Positions 9,080-17,663 of a stretch of DNA of 20,997 nt are shown piece after piece. The position numbers and the translations under genes are program-made. The notes below the pieces were generated by a model. It was not told where the DNA came from. It ran no database searches and saw only the letters and a list, made by a program, of their open reading frames with translations. Origin of the DNA: Chara braunii (lineage: Eukaryota; Streptophyta; Charophyceae; Charales; Characeae); the NCBI GenBank assembly GCA_003427395.1, contig BFEA01000010.1, forward strand, positions 5,715,515-5,736,511, read 5' to 3'. The number at the start of each line of letters is the position of its first letter. Within the stretch, counting starts at the first letter, position 1.

Positions 9080-9786
9080 GAAAACAAGCCTCGACGACCA
9101 CACGACGCTAGAAAAGAGAGTCTCAAGGATGAGGACAAAATCACAACGATAAATAATGACCGTGAGATCAAAGATCGCGCGACCAAAAATAAATGGCACA
9201 CTTGAGACACATGAGAAGGAGAAAATTTGGAGTGTCGGGGACAAGGGAGTCTCAAATAAAATTGGGACGACGTAGGGAGTGGTGTCGAGGACCATGTGGG
9301 TTCAAATAAAGATAATCACAAATTGGCATCGGTACTAGCGGGACCACCGACGAGACTAGTGTCGGGGACTAGTACGAGACAAGTGTCGAAGATTTGAGAT
9401 GTCCCAAGAGAACTATGCGGTGTCATGAGGGATAAATAATCAAAGAGAGATGCATCATCGAAATCAAGACTTAACGACTTGAAATATTAGCACCATTAGT
9501 GCTAATACTGGTGGGATCAAGCGGGAGAGCCGTAGAGGCCAAGGAAGGGAAGAAAAAGGAAGGGGGGTATGGATGGCAATCGAAGATATCTCGGACCAGC
9601 CAGACTAGAGAAACCAGAGCCTTGAGATACTCTGTGAGATATATAAGCTACCAAGAAAAAATCGGAGCGAAGGGGGCCACAATTTGAAGTTAACGGTGGC
9701 AAAATGGGCTCCCATGAGTATGGGAGTGCCATAATTGCAGTCTGAGAAATAACAGACTGCCCCTTGAGCATGATCTAAGCCTAGAT
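9080..9786 (+). repeat. Direct repeat copy A, 5' portion
   Basis: This segment aligns in the same orientation with about 11645-12300. Shared landmarks in the same order are GGCACACTT / AGCACACTT, CCAAATAAAAATGGG-like, GTCGGGGACTAG, GGGTCCAAATAAA-like, GAGATATCTCG-type and AAAAATCGGAGC. The 5' limit is uncertain because similarity fades gradually. It contains a small palindrome, ATTAGCAC-catta-GTGCTAAT, at 9486-9506. The copy is cut at 9786 by the hAT insertion and resumes at 11091. Either this is an LTR-like or other dispersed repeat duplicated in tandem, or a segmental duplication. I could not find TG...CA ends or a primer-binding site. Confidence 0.75.
9779..9786. repeat. Target site duplication, left (GCCTAGAT)
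   Basis: The eight bases GCCTAGAT directly precede the hAT element and recur directly after it at 11091-11098. Eight bp is the target duplication length characteristic of hAT transposases. Confidence 0.88.
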
Positions 9787-11090
9787 TAGAGGTCGCCAAC
9801 CGGTCACACTGACCGGACCCCACCGGACCTAGTCGTAACCGACAGTTTTTTATAGGTGCAGGTATGCCCCCAAAGGATATGTAGTGGTCCGACTGGGTGT
9901 GAATATGTGTAAGAATATGTTGGGTGAAATTGGGCAGGGTGGGCAAGTTTCAAGGAGGCATGGCTGGGAGGGGTGGGAAAGTTTCAGTGGAGCTTGGCTG
10001 GGTGTTGTCTCGATTTCGTGGGCGGGTATGACTGGATGGAGGTTTTGCCTGGGTAACCCGAAGACTGTAGGTCATAAAAATAGTATAGGTACTAACCTTC
10101 AAGGTAGTAGGTAGTATTAGGGTCAGGCCACAATCTTAATTTAACATGGACCCTTTTTACTGACAATGTGGCAGGTATTGGGGTGGTATTAGTAAGAAAT
10201 TGACCCCCTTATTTTTATTTTCGTACCGTTGTTCTTTTTTACCTGTGGTGGGAGTAAGCCCTAAAATGGGCAAAAAACGCTATGTAGAGTCGCAGACCAA
10301 CGAACCTCACCCCACCACTCACCAAATGTGTAAAATGGGAATGAATCTTGCGGTACATCACAAAAAACCAGAGGTTTCAGAGAATGTGAGAGCAAGTAAA
10401 TCCTTCTCACTTTCGGGGAAAAAATCAATGCCTCTCTCTTGGGGCTATGCAGTTTTTTCAGTGGAGTATGTGAGAAGAGTTCAATTCTTCTCTTTTTGAG
10501 GGAAGCAATCAATGTCTCTCTCTCTGGGTTATGCAAATTTTTAAGTCACGAAATTAGGATGTTGTAATTTGTAATGCAGACCTTAAACACTTGACCTTTC
10601 TGAAGGGGAAAAAATAATTTGTTGACCCGCCTTTGCAACCTGTTCAAGTGTTTGATATGCTTGTCATTTCCTCAATAGAACTTCAAGTTTTTGAAATATT
10701 GTAAACAAAAGTTGTCGCGAGTGCAGTGGTTTGAAGATGGAAAGTGAATTTCTAATATGCATAGACCTAAGTTTGAAATAGGGGTGGGTGATAAACTTTG
10801 GGTACAGGTACGACTAAGCATGGGTGGATGAAAATTGCTCGTGGGTGCGGGGCGATGCGGGTAGAGAAAATTTAGACTTTGGTGTGGCTGGGTGGGGGTA
10901 AGGATTCTACTGCAGATGCTGGGTGAACTAGACACGGGTACAAAAAAAATCCATTTGCTCGGGTGGGGTGGGTTTGGGTGAAGAAGAAAAAAAATGACGT
11001 GGGTGACACTCGATGCGAGTACACATGATATATCAAGGTTTGGATTGGGTCGGATTTGGGAAGGAGAAAAAATTCGTTTGCCGACCTTTG
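9787..11090. mobile_element. Non-autonomous hAT transposon, 1304 bp
   Basis: The termini are short imperfect inverted repeats: TAGAGGTCGCCAACCG at the left, and CAAAGGTCGGCAAACG on the opposite strand at the right (12 of 16 match). This agrees with the (C/T)A-A/G-GG-TGGCAAA-like ends of plant hAT elements. An 8-bp duplication GCCTAGAT flanks it. Copy B of the host repeat (12286-12330) lacks the insert, which gives an empty-site comparison within the same window. Subterminal DNA has many GGGT and GGGTGGG groups and, near the left end, a palindrome CCGGTCA-cac-TGACCGG (9800-9816). These are the kind of short subterminal motifs hAT transposases bind. No transposase domain (BED finger, RNase H fold or hAT dimerisation region) is seen in any frame, so it would need a transposase from elsewhere. 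Confidence 0.88.
10384..10550. repeat. 84-bp tandem duplication inside the hAT element
   Basis: Two adjacent related units begin ATGTGAGA at 10384 and 10468. Both run through TTCTC, a GGGGAA or GGGAAG block, ATCAATG(C/T)CTCTCTCT, a GGG-TATGCA block and a T-run. They differ at roughly a quarter of positions. A 99-codon frame across them is not a recognised protein. Confidence 0.7.
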
Positions 11091-11098
11091 GCCTAGAT
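11091..11098. repeat. Target site duplication, right (GCCTAGAT)
   Basis: This is the second copy of the 8-base duplication. The host sequence continues from it with CAAGATCCATGGCCTAGAAA, which matches copy B at about 12302-12330. Confidence 0.88.
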
Positions 11099-11255
11099 CA
11101 AGATCCATGGCCTAGAAAAACCTCAACAGTTAATTGACACTTGTCATATCAGGAAAAAAAAAAGAAAAAAAAAAAGGGAGAAAAACAAAAAAATAATGAG
11201 ACAAAAGAGGAGGAGAAAGGAGTGACACAGTAGGGACTGACAAGTGCTTACTGTC
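11091..11255 (+). repeat. Direct repeat copy A, 3' portion
   Basis: Continuation of copy A after the hAT insert. It aligns with about 12300-12515: CCTAGAAAAA, CTCAACA, TTGACACTTGTCA(T/C)ATCAG, an A/G-rich tract and finally GGGACTGACAAGT followed by TACTGT. The TGACA-ct-TGTCA palindrome is kept in both copies. The A/G tract here (11152-11177) has lost most of its G, so it is now nearly poly(A), unlike copy B. Confidence 0.75.
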
Positions 11256-11644
11256 CGAATCTTTTGAAGAAAAAAAAAAAAAAGAAAAAAAAAAAAGAGG
11301 AAAATCACCACTAATGGTGAACAACGGTCACGTGAGAGATGCATTTGTGACTATATTTCATCCTAGGGTGAATCAGTCACAAAGTAGTTTGATTCTCTTT
11401 AATTTTTTTTTATAAAATAAAATAAAATAAAAATTTCTTGCAACCGAGATACAATGGATTGCAAAAAGGGAGAAAAACACATGTTTCAAGTACATCCGGA
11501 GCCAATATTGAGCACCGATGCACTTAAAAATGTGTCGCTCCATTTTGTTTCAGTTTGGGGCAAGTATGAGTGCAATGAGACTAGGAAAATTACTAGCATT
11601 GCATTTCGAGAATTAACTGACTGCATAGGGGTACCAAAGCCAAA
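11256..11644. other. Spacer between repeat copies A and B
   Basis: Holds a second A-rich tract (about 11268-11296), a 40-base inverted repeat (11344-11383), an A/T-rich stretch (11400-11440) and a 68-codon plus-strand frame (11454-11660) without recognisable motifs. If copies A and B were the two LTRs of one element, this would be its whole interior of about 390 bp. I see no primer-binding site or polypurine tract that would support that. Confidence 0.4.
11344..11383. other. Inverted repeat TTTGTGACT ... AGTCACAAA
   Basis: TTTGTGACT (11344-11352) pairs perfectly with AGTCACAAA (11375-11383). The interior adds an ATTTCA / TGAAT partial stem around TCCTAGGG. The result is a 40-base near-palindrome, of unknown function. 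Confidence 0.6.
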
Positions 11645-12515
11645 GAAAAATGAGCCTTGACACACTTGGGCATATCTCAAACATAGGGCAAGTGAGGTCG
11701 GTAAATGATAACATTGAGATGGACATCTAACGGTCGAGAATATTAAGCACACTTGGGGCATATTAGAAAGGGAGATTGAGACTGACGGAACTAGGAAACC
11801 CCAAATAAAAATGGGATGTCATTAAAAACGATGTCGGGGACTAGATGGGTCCAAATAAAAATAATAAAAACTTAAGACATGTGTCGGTAGGACTATCCGC
11901 TGTACTAAAAAATTCGACTAATGTGAGATGAGTGGCGGGAACTTGAGTTGTCCTAAGGAAACGGTGAGCCAACTTGAGGGATGAACAAATAAACCAAGTT
12001 GCACCGTCAAGATTCAAATCTAGTGGTGGAAAATATTAAAAACTATCTGTGCAAGCACTAGTAGAGCAAACGTGAGAAGAATTCGTTTAGAAAGGAAGAA
12101 GGCGATAAAGAAAGAGGCATACCTTGTAGTCCGAGATATCTCGAACTAACCAAGCAAAAGAAAATAGGTTGCCAAGGAAAAATCGGAGCAAAGAGGCCCA
12201 AAAGTTAAGACTAACGGAGATAAAATGAAGCTCCTATGCGTGTGGGGACCTCATTATTGTGATCTGCAAAATAATAGGCAACAACTTGATCTAGATCTAG
12301 ATCAAGATTAAGACCCATGACCTAGAAAAAATCTCAACAAGTACTTGACACTTGTCACATCAGACATAAAAGAAAAGACAAGAAAAAGAAAAGAAAAAGA
12401 AGGGAGAATGATACAAAGGTGGAGAAAAAAATGAAGGGAAATGAACCGGTCAGTTAGGACTGACATAGTTGGGACTGACAAGTTGGGACTGACAAGTCCC
12501 TACTGTGACCTCATC
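11645..12515 (+). repeat. Direct repeat copy B (uninterrupted)
   Basis: Same orientation as copy A and about 2.5 kb downstream, but without the hAT insert. Around the insertion site it reads CTTGATCTAGATCTAG then ATCAAGATTAAGACCCATG, where copy A has GCCTAGAT, the transposon, and GCCTAGATCAAGATCCATG. Near its 3' end is a triple tandem of a 14-15 base unit (AGTTGGGACTGACA, 12452-12494), represented only once in copy A. Similarity to copy A is moderate, with numerous indels, so the duplication predates the transposon insertion. No coding capacity recognised. Confidence 0.75.
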
Positions 12516-12888
12516 ACTTTGGATTTCGTAGGAGCAAATGTGGACTGAAGAGATAAGGCCCTTGGGGCATTATCTTGACAAAATTTAAATTGAAAATATG
12601 AAAATGCGAGAAAAAACAAAAAAAAGTTGACCGTCTTATTTTAGGCCAAAGATCTGAGATCAAATCTCATGCAGGAGACAATATGACTGTTTTTTATAGG
12701 GCCAACTCAAATGGCCAACTCCAGAATGAGTTTGCAATCCAAAATGGAAAGAAACAAAAGAAAAAATAAATAAAAATATTACATTTGGTAAAAAACAGAG
12801 GGAAGATGCAGAAAAAATTGAAAAGGTGAGTCATGGTGCGAAATTTGAAGAGAGAAGATTAACAACAGTCGTATTTTTCATCACCACT
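12516..12888. other. Unassigned A-rich DNA
   Basis: A/T-rich sequence with small symmetric motifs such as GAGAT-caa-ATCTC (12656-12668) and a repeated GGCCAACTC (about 12701 and 12713). No gene or larger repeat recognised. Confidence 0.4.
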
Positions 12889-13300
12889 TCAGGACACCCT
12901 TCACCACTTGAGGATGCAGCCTGCCTAAACAAGTGGTTTTCAGGGTCTTCGGACCTTTCACCACTTCAGGACTATTCAGGTCTGAAAATCATGAATGATC
13001 CTGAAGTGGTGAAAGTTTCAAAGACCCTGAAAACCACTTGTTTAGGCAGACTGCATCCTCAAGTGGTGAAGGCACTGAAGGGTGGTTTTCATGGTCTTCG
13101 GACCTTTCACCACTTCAGGACCATTAAGGATTTTCAGAATGTCAAAAACTCTCACTTGACCACTTCAGGATACCCTTCACCACTTCAGGATGCAGCCTGC
13201 CTAAACAGGTGGTTTTCAAGGTCTTCGGACCTTTCACCACTTCAGGACCATTCGAGATTTTCAGACTGGCCAAAACTCTCACTTCAAAATTTTCATTCCT
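12889..13300. repeat. Foldback cluster: one unit in forward, inverted and forward copies
   Basis: A unit containing TTCACCACTT(G/C)AGGATGCAG, CCTGCCTAAACA, GTGGTTTTC, GGTCTTCGGACC and TTTCACCACTTCAGGA appears forward at about 12898-12976, inverted at about 12994-13072, forward in part at 13081-13157 and forward in full at 13164-13284. The inverted pair 12898-12949 and 13021-13072 matches at 51 of 52 positions. Pairing continues inward for about 25 more bp, leaving a loop of under 20 bases. The two rightmost forward copies have a 127-bp period. The 158-codon frame 12826-13302 spans all copies and repeats the peptide motif DAACLN. I regard it as a by-product. Confidence 0.9.
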
Positions 13301-13699
13301 GAATTTTCAGCTACCCGATAACCGCTTGTGAATTTGAAACATGTAGCACTTGTCGGTAGCTCGGATTATTCCTAACCTTGGATTATCAAATAGATCCAAA
13401 GCAGAAAATAAACCGAGGTGCAAGAAAGTATCTCGGCCCACCCCAAAAAGGGTAGAACTAGAGAAAATCAAGAAAAAAACCATAAGGTCTTTTTCTTTCA
13501 AGTAAGGTCGCCCCTTGATTATTCGGACCCAAGGGGGAGCATCAGAAAATGAAAACGAGGCATGTGTAGGCTCTTGAGGAAGTCTGAGTTCGTACCAACC
13601 ACTCGGACTGTATTTACTTGCTTAAAAAAAACACAAATACTATCGGAAAGGCCTACTAGTAACAAAGAGCCTTGGGGGTACCTCGGTTCACCATGGAGC
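13301..13699. other. Unassigned DNA upstream of the promoter-like segment
   Basis: No recognised gene or RNA. If the TATA-like motif at 13743 is an LTR promoter, this would be its U3 region. No boundary (TG end, target duplication) is visible. Confidence 0.35.
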
Positions 13700-13742
13700 A
13701 CATGGAGAGGTTCATGGGTTGCCCGAAGTGATGTGTCCAGCC

Positions 13743-13750
13743 TATTTAAG
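13743..13750 (+). promoter_or_regulatory. TATA-like box of a candidate LTR promoter
   Basis: TATTTAAG lies in the context CCAGCC-TATTTAAG-CTGGGGGAGC. About 25-35 bases downstream is CAGCACGCCATACTCAC, a plausible start region. The G-rich block after the box and the GAGAGAGACT-rich sequence further on (13865-13890) resemble the U3/R junction of plant Copia-type LTRs. No element body or matching second LTR is present in the window, so this rests on local pattern only. Confidence 0.35.
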
Positions 13751-13924
13751 CTGGGGGAGCAGCACGCCATACTCACATTTGTATGAGGCAAGTACATGCT
13801 GGCCACATTAGTTCAAGAGAGCACTACACTCAACCGGAGTAAGAGGAGGGGAACCACAACCAGTTTGGGAGCTTGAGAGAGACTCTAGGCTTGTGAGGAG
13901 AGTTACTGAGGCTAGCAAAGATGG

Positions 13925-14110
13925 TGCTGGCCTGAAAAAATGATCCGCCATAGCCCTCAGGCTGTGAGGAAAAGAGGAAGGCTAGGAGGAGCCTCCTTAC
14001 GCCTCCTAGAGGGGACGTGCTGACCTAGAGGAATGATCCGCCATAACCCTCAAGCTGTGAGGAAAAGGGGAAGGCTAGTAGGAACCTCCTTAACCTCCTA
14101 GAGGGAAGGA
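13925..14110. repeat. Tandem duplication, 93-bp period
   Basis: TGATCCGCCATA recurs at 13941 and 14034. Both copies continue with GCCCTCA or ACCCTCA, AGGCTGTGAGGAAAAG or AAGCTGTGAGGAAAAG, GGAAGGCTAG, a CCTCCTTA block and CCTCCTAGAGGG. They also share the preceding GTGCTG(G/A)CCT. Identity is high (roughly 85-90% by eye). It lies just downstream of the promoter-like segment. Confidence 0.85.
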
Positions 14111-14305
14111 CTCCATAGCCTTAGTGATAGGAGTTTGCCAAAACCAGAGAGAGATTGAGGAAAGAGATAATGATGAGAGTTTGAGGAAGGAGGAAGTCAT
14201 AGCCAGGAGGGCAAGAATGCAAAGGAAAGGAGAACATCATAAATGTTGACATCTCAAGGCCAAGATAGTAAAGGACATGAGTGAAAAAGGAGGTGATCCC
14301 TTTCA
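14111..14305. other. Purine-rich spacer
   Basis: The plus strand is rich in GAGAG and GGAGG groups from 14140 to 14260, then switches abruptly to pyrimidine at 14301. No gene. Confidence 0.35.
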
Positions 14306-14308
14306 CAC

Positions 14309-14490
14309 CTTCTTCTTCTTCTTCTTCTTCTTCTTCTTCTTCTTCTTCTTCTTCCTCTTTTTCTCATTTTCTTATCCTCCGCTTTTTCCTCTCCACCGTT
14401 TCCTTCTTCTCCTTGTATTTCTTATCTCCCCGTTCTTCTCTCTTTCCTTCTCCTTCCCCCCTTCTTCTCTTTCCCTTTCTTTTTCTCTTC
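14309..14490. repeat. (CTT)n microsatellite and C/T tract
   Basis: About 15 uninterrupted CTT triplets (14309-14354) are followed by an imperfect C/T-only tract to about 14490. This gives poly-Ser, poly-Phe and poly-Leu frames on the plus strand, which are artefacts. Confidence 0.95.
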
Positions 14491-14559
14491 ATGATTAACA
14501 TTTCCATCGTGGGAGGAATAAGATGTAGTTTTTCTAGTAGAGTTTCCCTTTATTTTGAC

Positions 14560-16030
14560 CATTCTACCACTAACATGTAAATCGATACTTTGATTTTTTA
14601 TTATATTGACCTTGTGCATGTGTTTTCTCTCTCTTTTCTTCAAATATTGATATATTTTCCACTTGGAAGTAAATCGTAACTTTGATTATTGCCTTTTTCT
14701 AGTGTAGTGTGTTTTATCTTTCTTGTCTTATCATTTTTTCGACTACTATATGAATCGTCACTTTGGTTCTTGATCATACAAACCTTGTGTATGTGTTTTG
14801 TCTCTCTTCTCTCCAAGTTTTGATCAATCTTCCACTTGGAAATAATCACAACTTTGATTCTTGACTTTTTCTAGTATAGTGTGCTTCATCTATCTTGTTT
14901 TATCCATTATTCCACTATTTGTGAATTGCCTTTTTGGTTCTTGATAATACTAGCCTTGTGCACGTGTTATGTCTTTTTTTTTTTTTTAAGTTTTGATCAA
15001 ATTTTCACTTGGAAGTAAATCGCAACTTTGATTCTTGCATGTTTCTAGTATACTGTGCTTCATCTCTCTTGTTTTGTCATTTTTTATCCTATCGTGTAAA
15101 TCACCACTTTGGTCCTTGGTCATAGTAGTCTTATGTATGCGCTTTGTCTATTTTTCCTCTAAGTTTCGATCAATTTTTCACCTCAAAGAAAATTGCAATT
15201 TTTTTTTTTGCCTCTTTCGAGTGTAGAGTGCTTCATCTCTCTTGTTTTATCTATTATTTCATTATTATGTGAATTGTCACTTTCGTTTTTTATCATACTA
15301 GTTTTATGCTCGCATTTTATATCTCTTTTCTCTAAGTTTTTATCAATTTTTCACTTTAGAGTAAATCGCAACTTTGATTCTTGTCTTTTTCTAGTGCAAT
15401 GTGTTTGATCTCTATTTGTCCATTTTTTCACAGCTATGTGAATCGCCGCTTTGATTCTTGATCGTACTAGCCTTATGCATGCGTTTTCTCTCTCTTTTCT
15501 CAAAGTTTGACTAATCTTCCATTTGGAAGTAAATCGCAACAATGATTCTTGTCTTTTTCTAGTATAACGTGTTTAATCTCTCTTGATTTGTCCATTCGTC
15601 TACAGCTATGTGAATCGCCACTTTGGGTTTTGATCGTACTAGCCTTGAGCATGTGTTTCATTTCTCTTTTCTCCAAGTTTTGATCAATTTTCCACTTGAA
15701 AGTTAACACAACTTGGACTTTTGCCCCTTTCTAGTGTAGTTTGTCTCATCTCTCTTGTTTTGTTCATTTTTCTATTCGTATGTGAATCTCCACTTTGATT
15801 ATCGCTCATGCGAGCTTTGTGCATGTGTTTCGTTTATCTTTTTTACAAGTTTTGATCAATCTTCCACTTTGAAATAAATCGCAACTTTGATGACTGCCTT
15901 TTTCTACTGTAATTTGTTCAATTCCTGTTGTTTTGTCAAATTTCCCACTACTATGTAAATCGTTACTTTCGTCATTGCTCATACAAGCCTTGTGCATGCG
16001 GTTTGTGTCCTTTTCCACCACACTTAAATC
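14560..16030. repeat. Dimeric satellite-like array, ~172-bp unit of 81 + 91 bp halves
   Basis: Two related half-units alternate. The A half centres on AAATCGCAACTTTGATTCTTG-like sequence followed by CTAGTGTAGTGTG and TCTCTTGTTTT. The B half centres on TGAATCGCCACTTTGGTTCTTGAT-like sequence followed by ACTAGCCTTGTGCATGTG and TCCAAGTTTTGATCAAT. Core positions: B 14589, A 14681, B 14762, A 14853, B 14933, A 15027, B 15108, A about 15199, B 15281, A 15373, B 15450, A 15541, B 15622, A 15713, B 15794, A 15886, B 15967. Steps are 91-94 from B to A and 77-82 from A to B throughout. That makes about eight dimers. Copies differ by perhaps 15-25%. No coding potential. Confidence 0.93.
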
Positions 16031-16225
16031 AATCATTGACTTGGTGATGTTCCGCTTCACTCTTAGTTGCTTCACTAGTCATGTGCAAGTGTTGTGCCTA
16101 TTGTCACTTATGCATTTTGTCAACCCGTTATTTGATGATGTTCCGCTTCGCTCTTAGTTGCTTCACTATTCATATGCAAGTGTTTTGTCTAGCTTCACTC
16201 ATGATTTTATCAATCCTTCACTTTG
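16031..16225. repeat. Duplicated 91-bp segment at the edge of the array
   Basis: GATGTTCCGCTTC(A/G)CTCTTAG plus TTGCTTCACTA, then CAT(G/A)TGCAAGTGTT, occurs at 16046 and 16137, a 91-bp period equal to one step of the neighbouring array. It is probably a diverged or hybrid end of the same array, though its core no longer matches the A or B half well. Confidence 0.75.
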
Positions 16226-17512
16226 GCGCTAGCAACATTGTTACTTGTTGCACGGACGAAGCTTCTACGGAGTAAGGATGCATTGCCGCTGGCATGATTG
16301 GGCGACACCCAAGTAGAGGGGTGCGTCGCCGAAAGGTTGTGGCTAGAGAGTGAGAGTTGTGGCAACAGCGGGTGTATGTATAATGATGAGAGCATGCTGA
16401 TATGACATTTTGGTTGAGGTGGCACTGTATTGCATTGTGGGTGGTACCGAAGCGGCGACCGGTCATCGAAATGCACACTGGCTCAATTGCTGAGAAATAT
16501 GTGGTTGGGTGCAACTATCTCGAGGTACGTTCGTCCCTTACATTATATTATCTCTCAATCTCTTCTTACCGTGAGGAAGTGAATCCAACCTTGAGTAACC
16601 TCTTTTACGAAAGGAGTCGTGAGCACTCTAACTTGAGAGACGACATTCTTCCCAGTGGTGCATTTGGAAGGACAGGGCGATGTCTCTGAAGGGTCTTGGT
16701 CGAAGCACGGGTCACGGTCGCCATGCCAACCCATGGGAGTAGTACACGCGAGCCATGCTGCTTTGTCCTTTGAGGCTCTTTGAAGCGCTAATAGAAGGAT
16801 CGTGGACTGATTAGTCCTTCGCAGATGCTCACCGGACCGTCTATAAATATTTTTGGCGGGGATCTGAACTGTACACTGACTATGATCGTCGTTTTGTCTG
16901 CGACATTAAACAATTCTTGAGGATCTAAGGGGTTGTTCTTAAAATGCCTCTTGATCAGCAAGATTAATCAGACGTAAGGCTCGTTACACGCGAAGGTAAA
17001 TAAAGGGCAATACTGGTTATAACCTAGTTCCTCGGCACAGGGGTGGGCCGTTACTGCACACCTTAGTCACCGTTGGTCGATTAGCTGGTGGACACACTGC
17101 TAACACCTAACAGACGGTTTTGACTAGAACTGTATTGTTCTACCATTGCCAGTTCTTCTTGACACTGCTGTGAGTGAAACTGGTCAAGATATGAGTAGAC
17201 ATGTGAACATTTATGTTGCTGACACTGCTTAAATTGTAGTCTAGGTTACTTACTGAATTTTGAATTATTTTTCAACCCGGTCAGACATGTTGTGATTGGC
17301 CACAGTGAGGGCACTAGTGCAGACAGTGAACTGCCTAGTTGATGTGCGAAACAGGAAGTGAGGAAGGAAAAGTTGGTGATAAGAGACAAATATCGCGGGA
17401 AACACGTAGATTTTCGGTAGTGTTTCAAGTTCTGTTACCGGGGGACTAAAGAAGGTTCAAGGCCAAAGTAAGGGCCTGACATTTGCAAACCGCTAGGGAG
17501 GCACCAACAACA
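16226..17512. other. Unassigned DNA upstream of the integrase remnant
   Basis: In an intact gypsy element this position would hold protease, reverse transcriptase and RNase H, but I cannot recognise any of them. A 95-codon frame at 16402-16689 has no known motif. A canonical TATAAATA sits at 16842-16849, in CTATAAATATTTTTGGCGG. It could be an old promoter, but nothing coding follows closely. The element appears 5'-truncated, or the upstream part is too decayed to see. Confidence 0.4.
16842..16849 (+). promoter_or_regulatory. TATA-box-like motif
   Basis: TATAAATA matches the plant TATA consensus exactly and lies in a GC-richer context (CGGACCGTC before, GGCGGGGATC after). That contrast makes it stand out from the A/T-rich background elsewhere. 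No transcript unit can be assigned. Confidence 0.25.
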
Positions 17513-17663
17513 CTGGTTGCGTGACTTTGGACTGCCCAAGTCTATCGTTAGTGATAGAGATGTTCGTCTCACAAGCGAGAGTTATTAATGGATAACTGGT
17601 TGCGTGACTTTGGACTGCCCAAGTCCATCGTTAGTGATAGAGATGTTCGTCTCACAAGTGAGA
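17513..17663. repeat. 68-bp direct duplication with 15-bp filler
   Basis: 17513-17580 and 17596-17663 are identical except for two C/T differences (TCTATC / TCCATC and AAGCGAG / AAGTGAG). They are separated by GTTATTAATGGATAA. The 83-bp offset shifts the reading frame. The high identity compared with the general decay of the element means the duplication is recent. The filler has no obvious source nearby. Confidence 0.95.

Noticed and set aside
12826-13302. 158-codon open frame with repeated DAACLN peptide
   Set aside because: The frame coincides exactly with the foldback repeats, including an inverted copy, so its openness follows from the repeat and not from selection on a protein.
14277-14580. 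Frames with poly-Phe and poly-Ser runs
   Set aside because: Direct translations of the (CTT)n microsatellite.
14560-16030. Regular repeats considered as a CRISPR array
   Set aside because: Units are tandem and wholly homologous, without short conserved repeats separated by unique spacers. No cas-like gene is present.
16780-16830. Possible hammerhead ribozyme core (GACTGATTAGTCC)
   Set aside because: The invariant CTGATGA and GAAA core elements are not both present, and no three-stem arrangement could be drawn.
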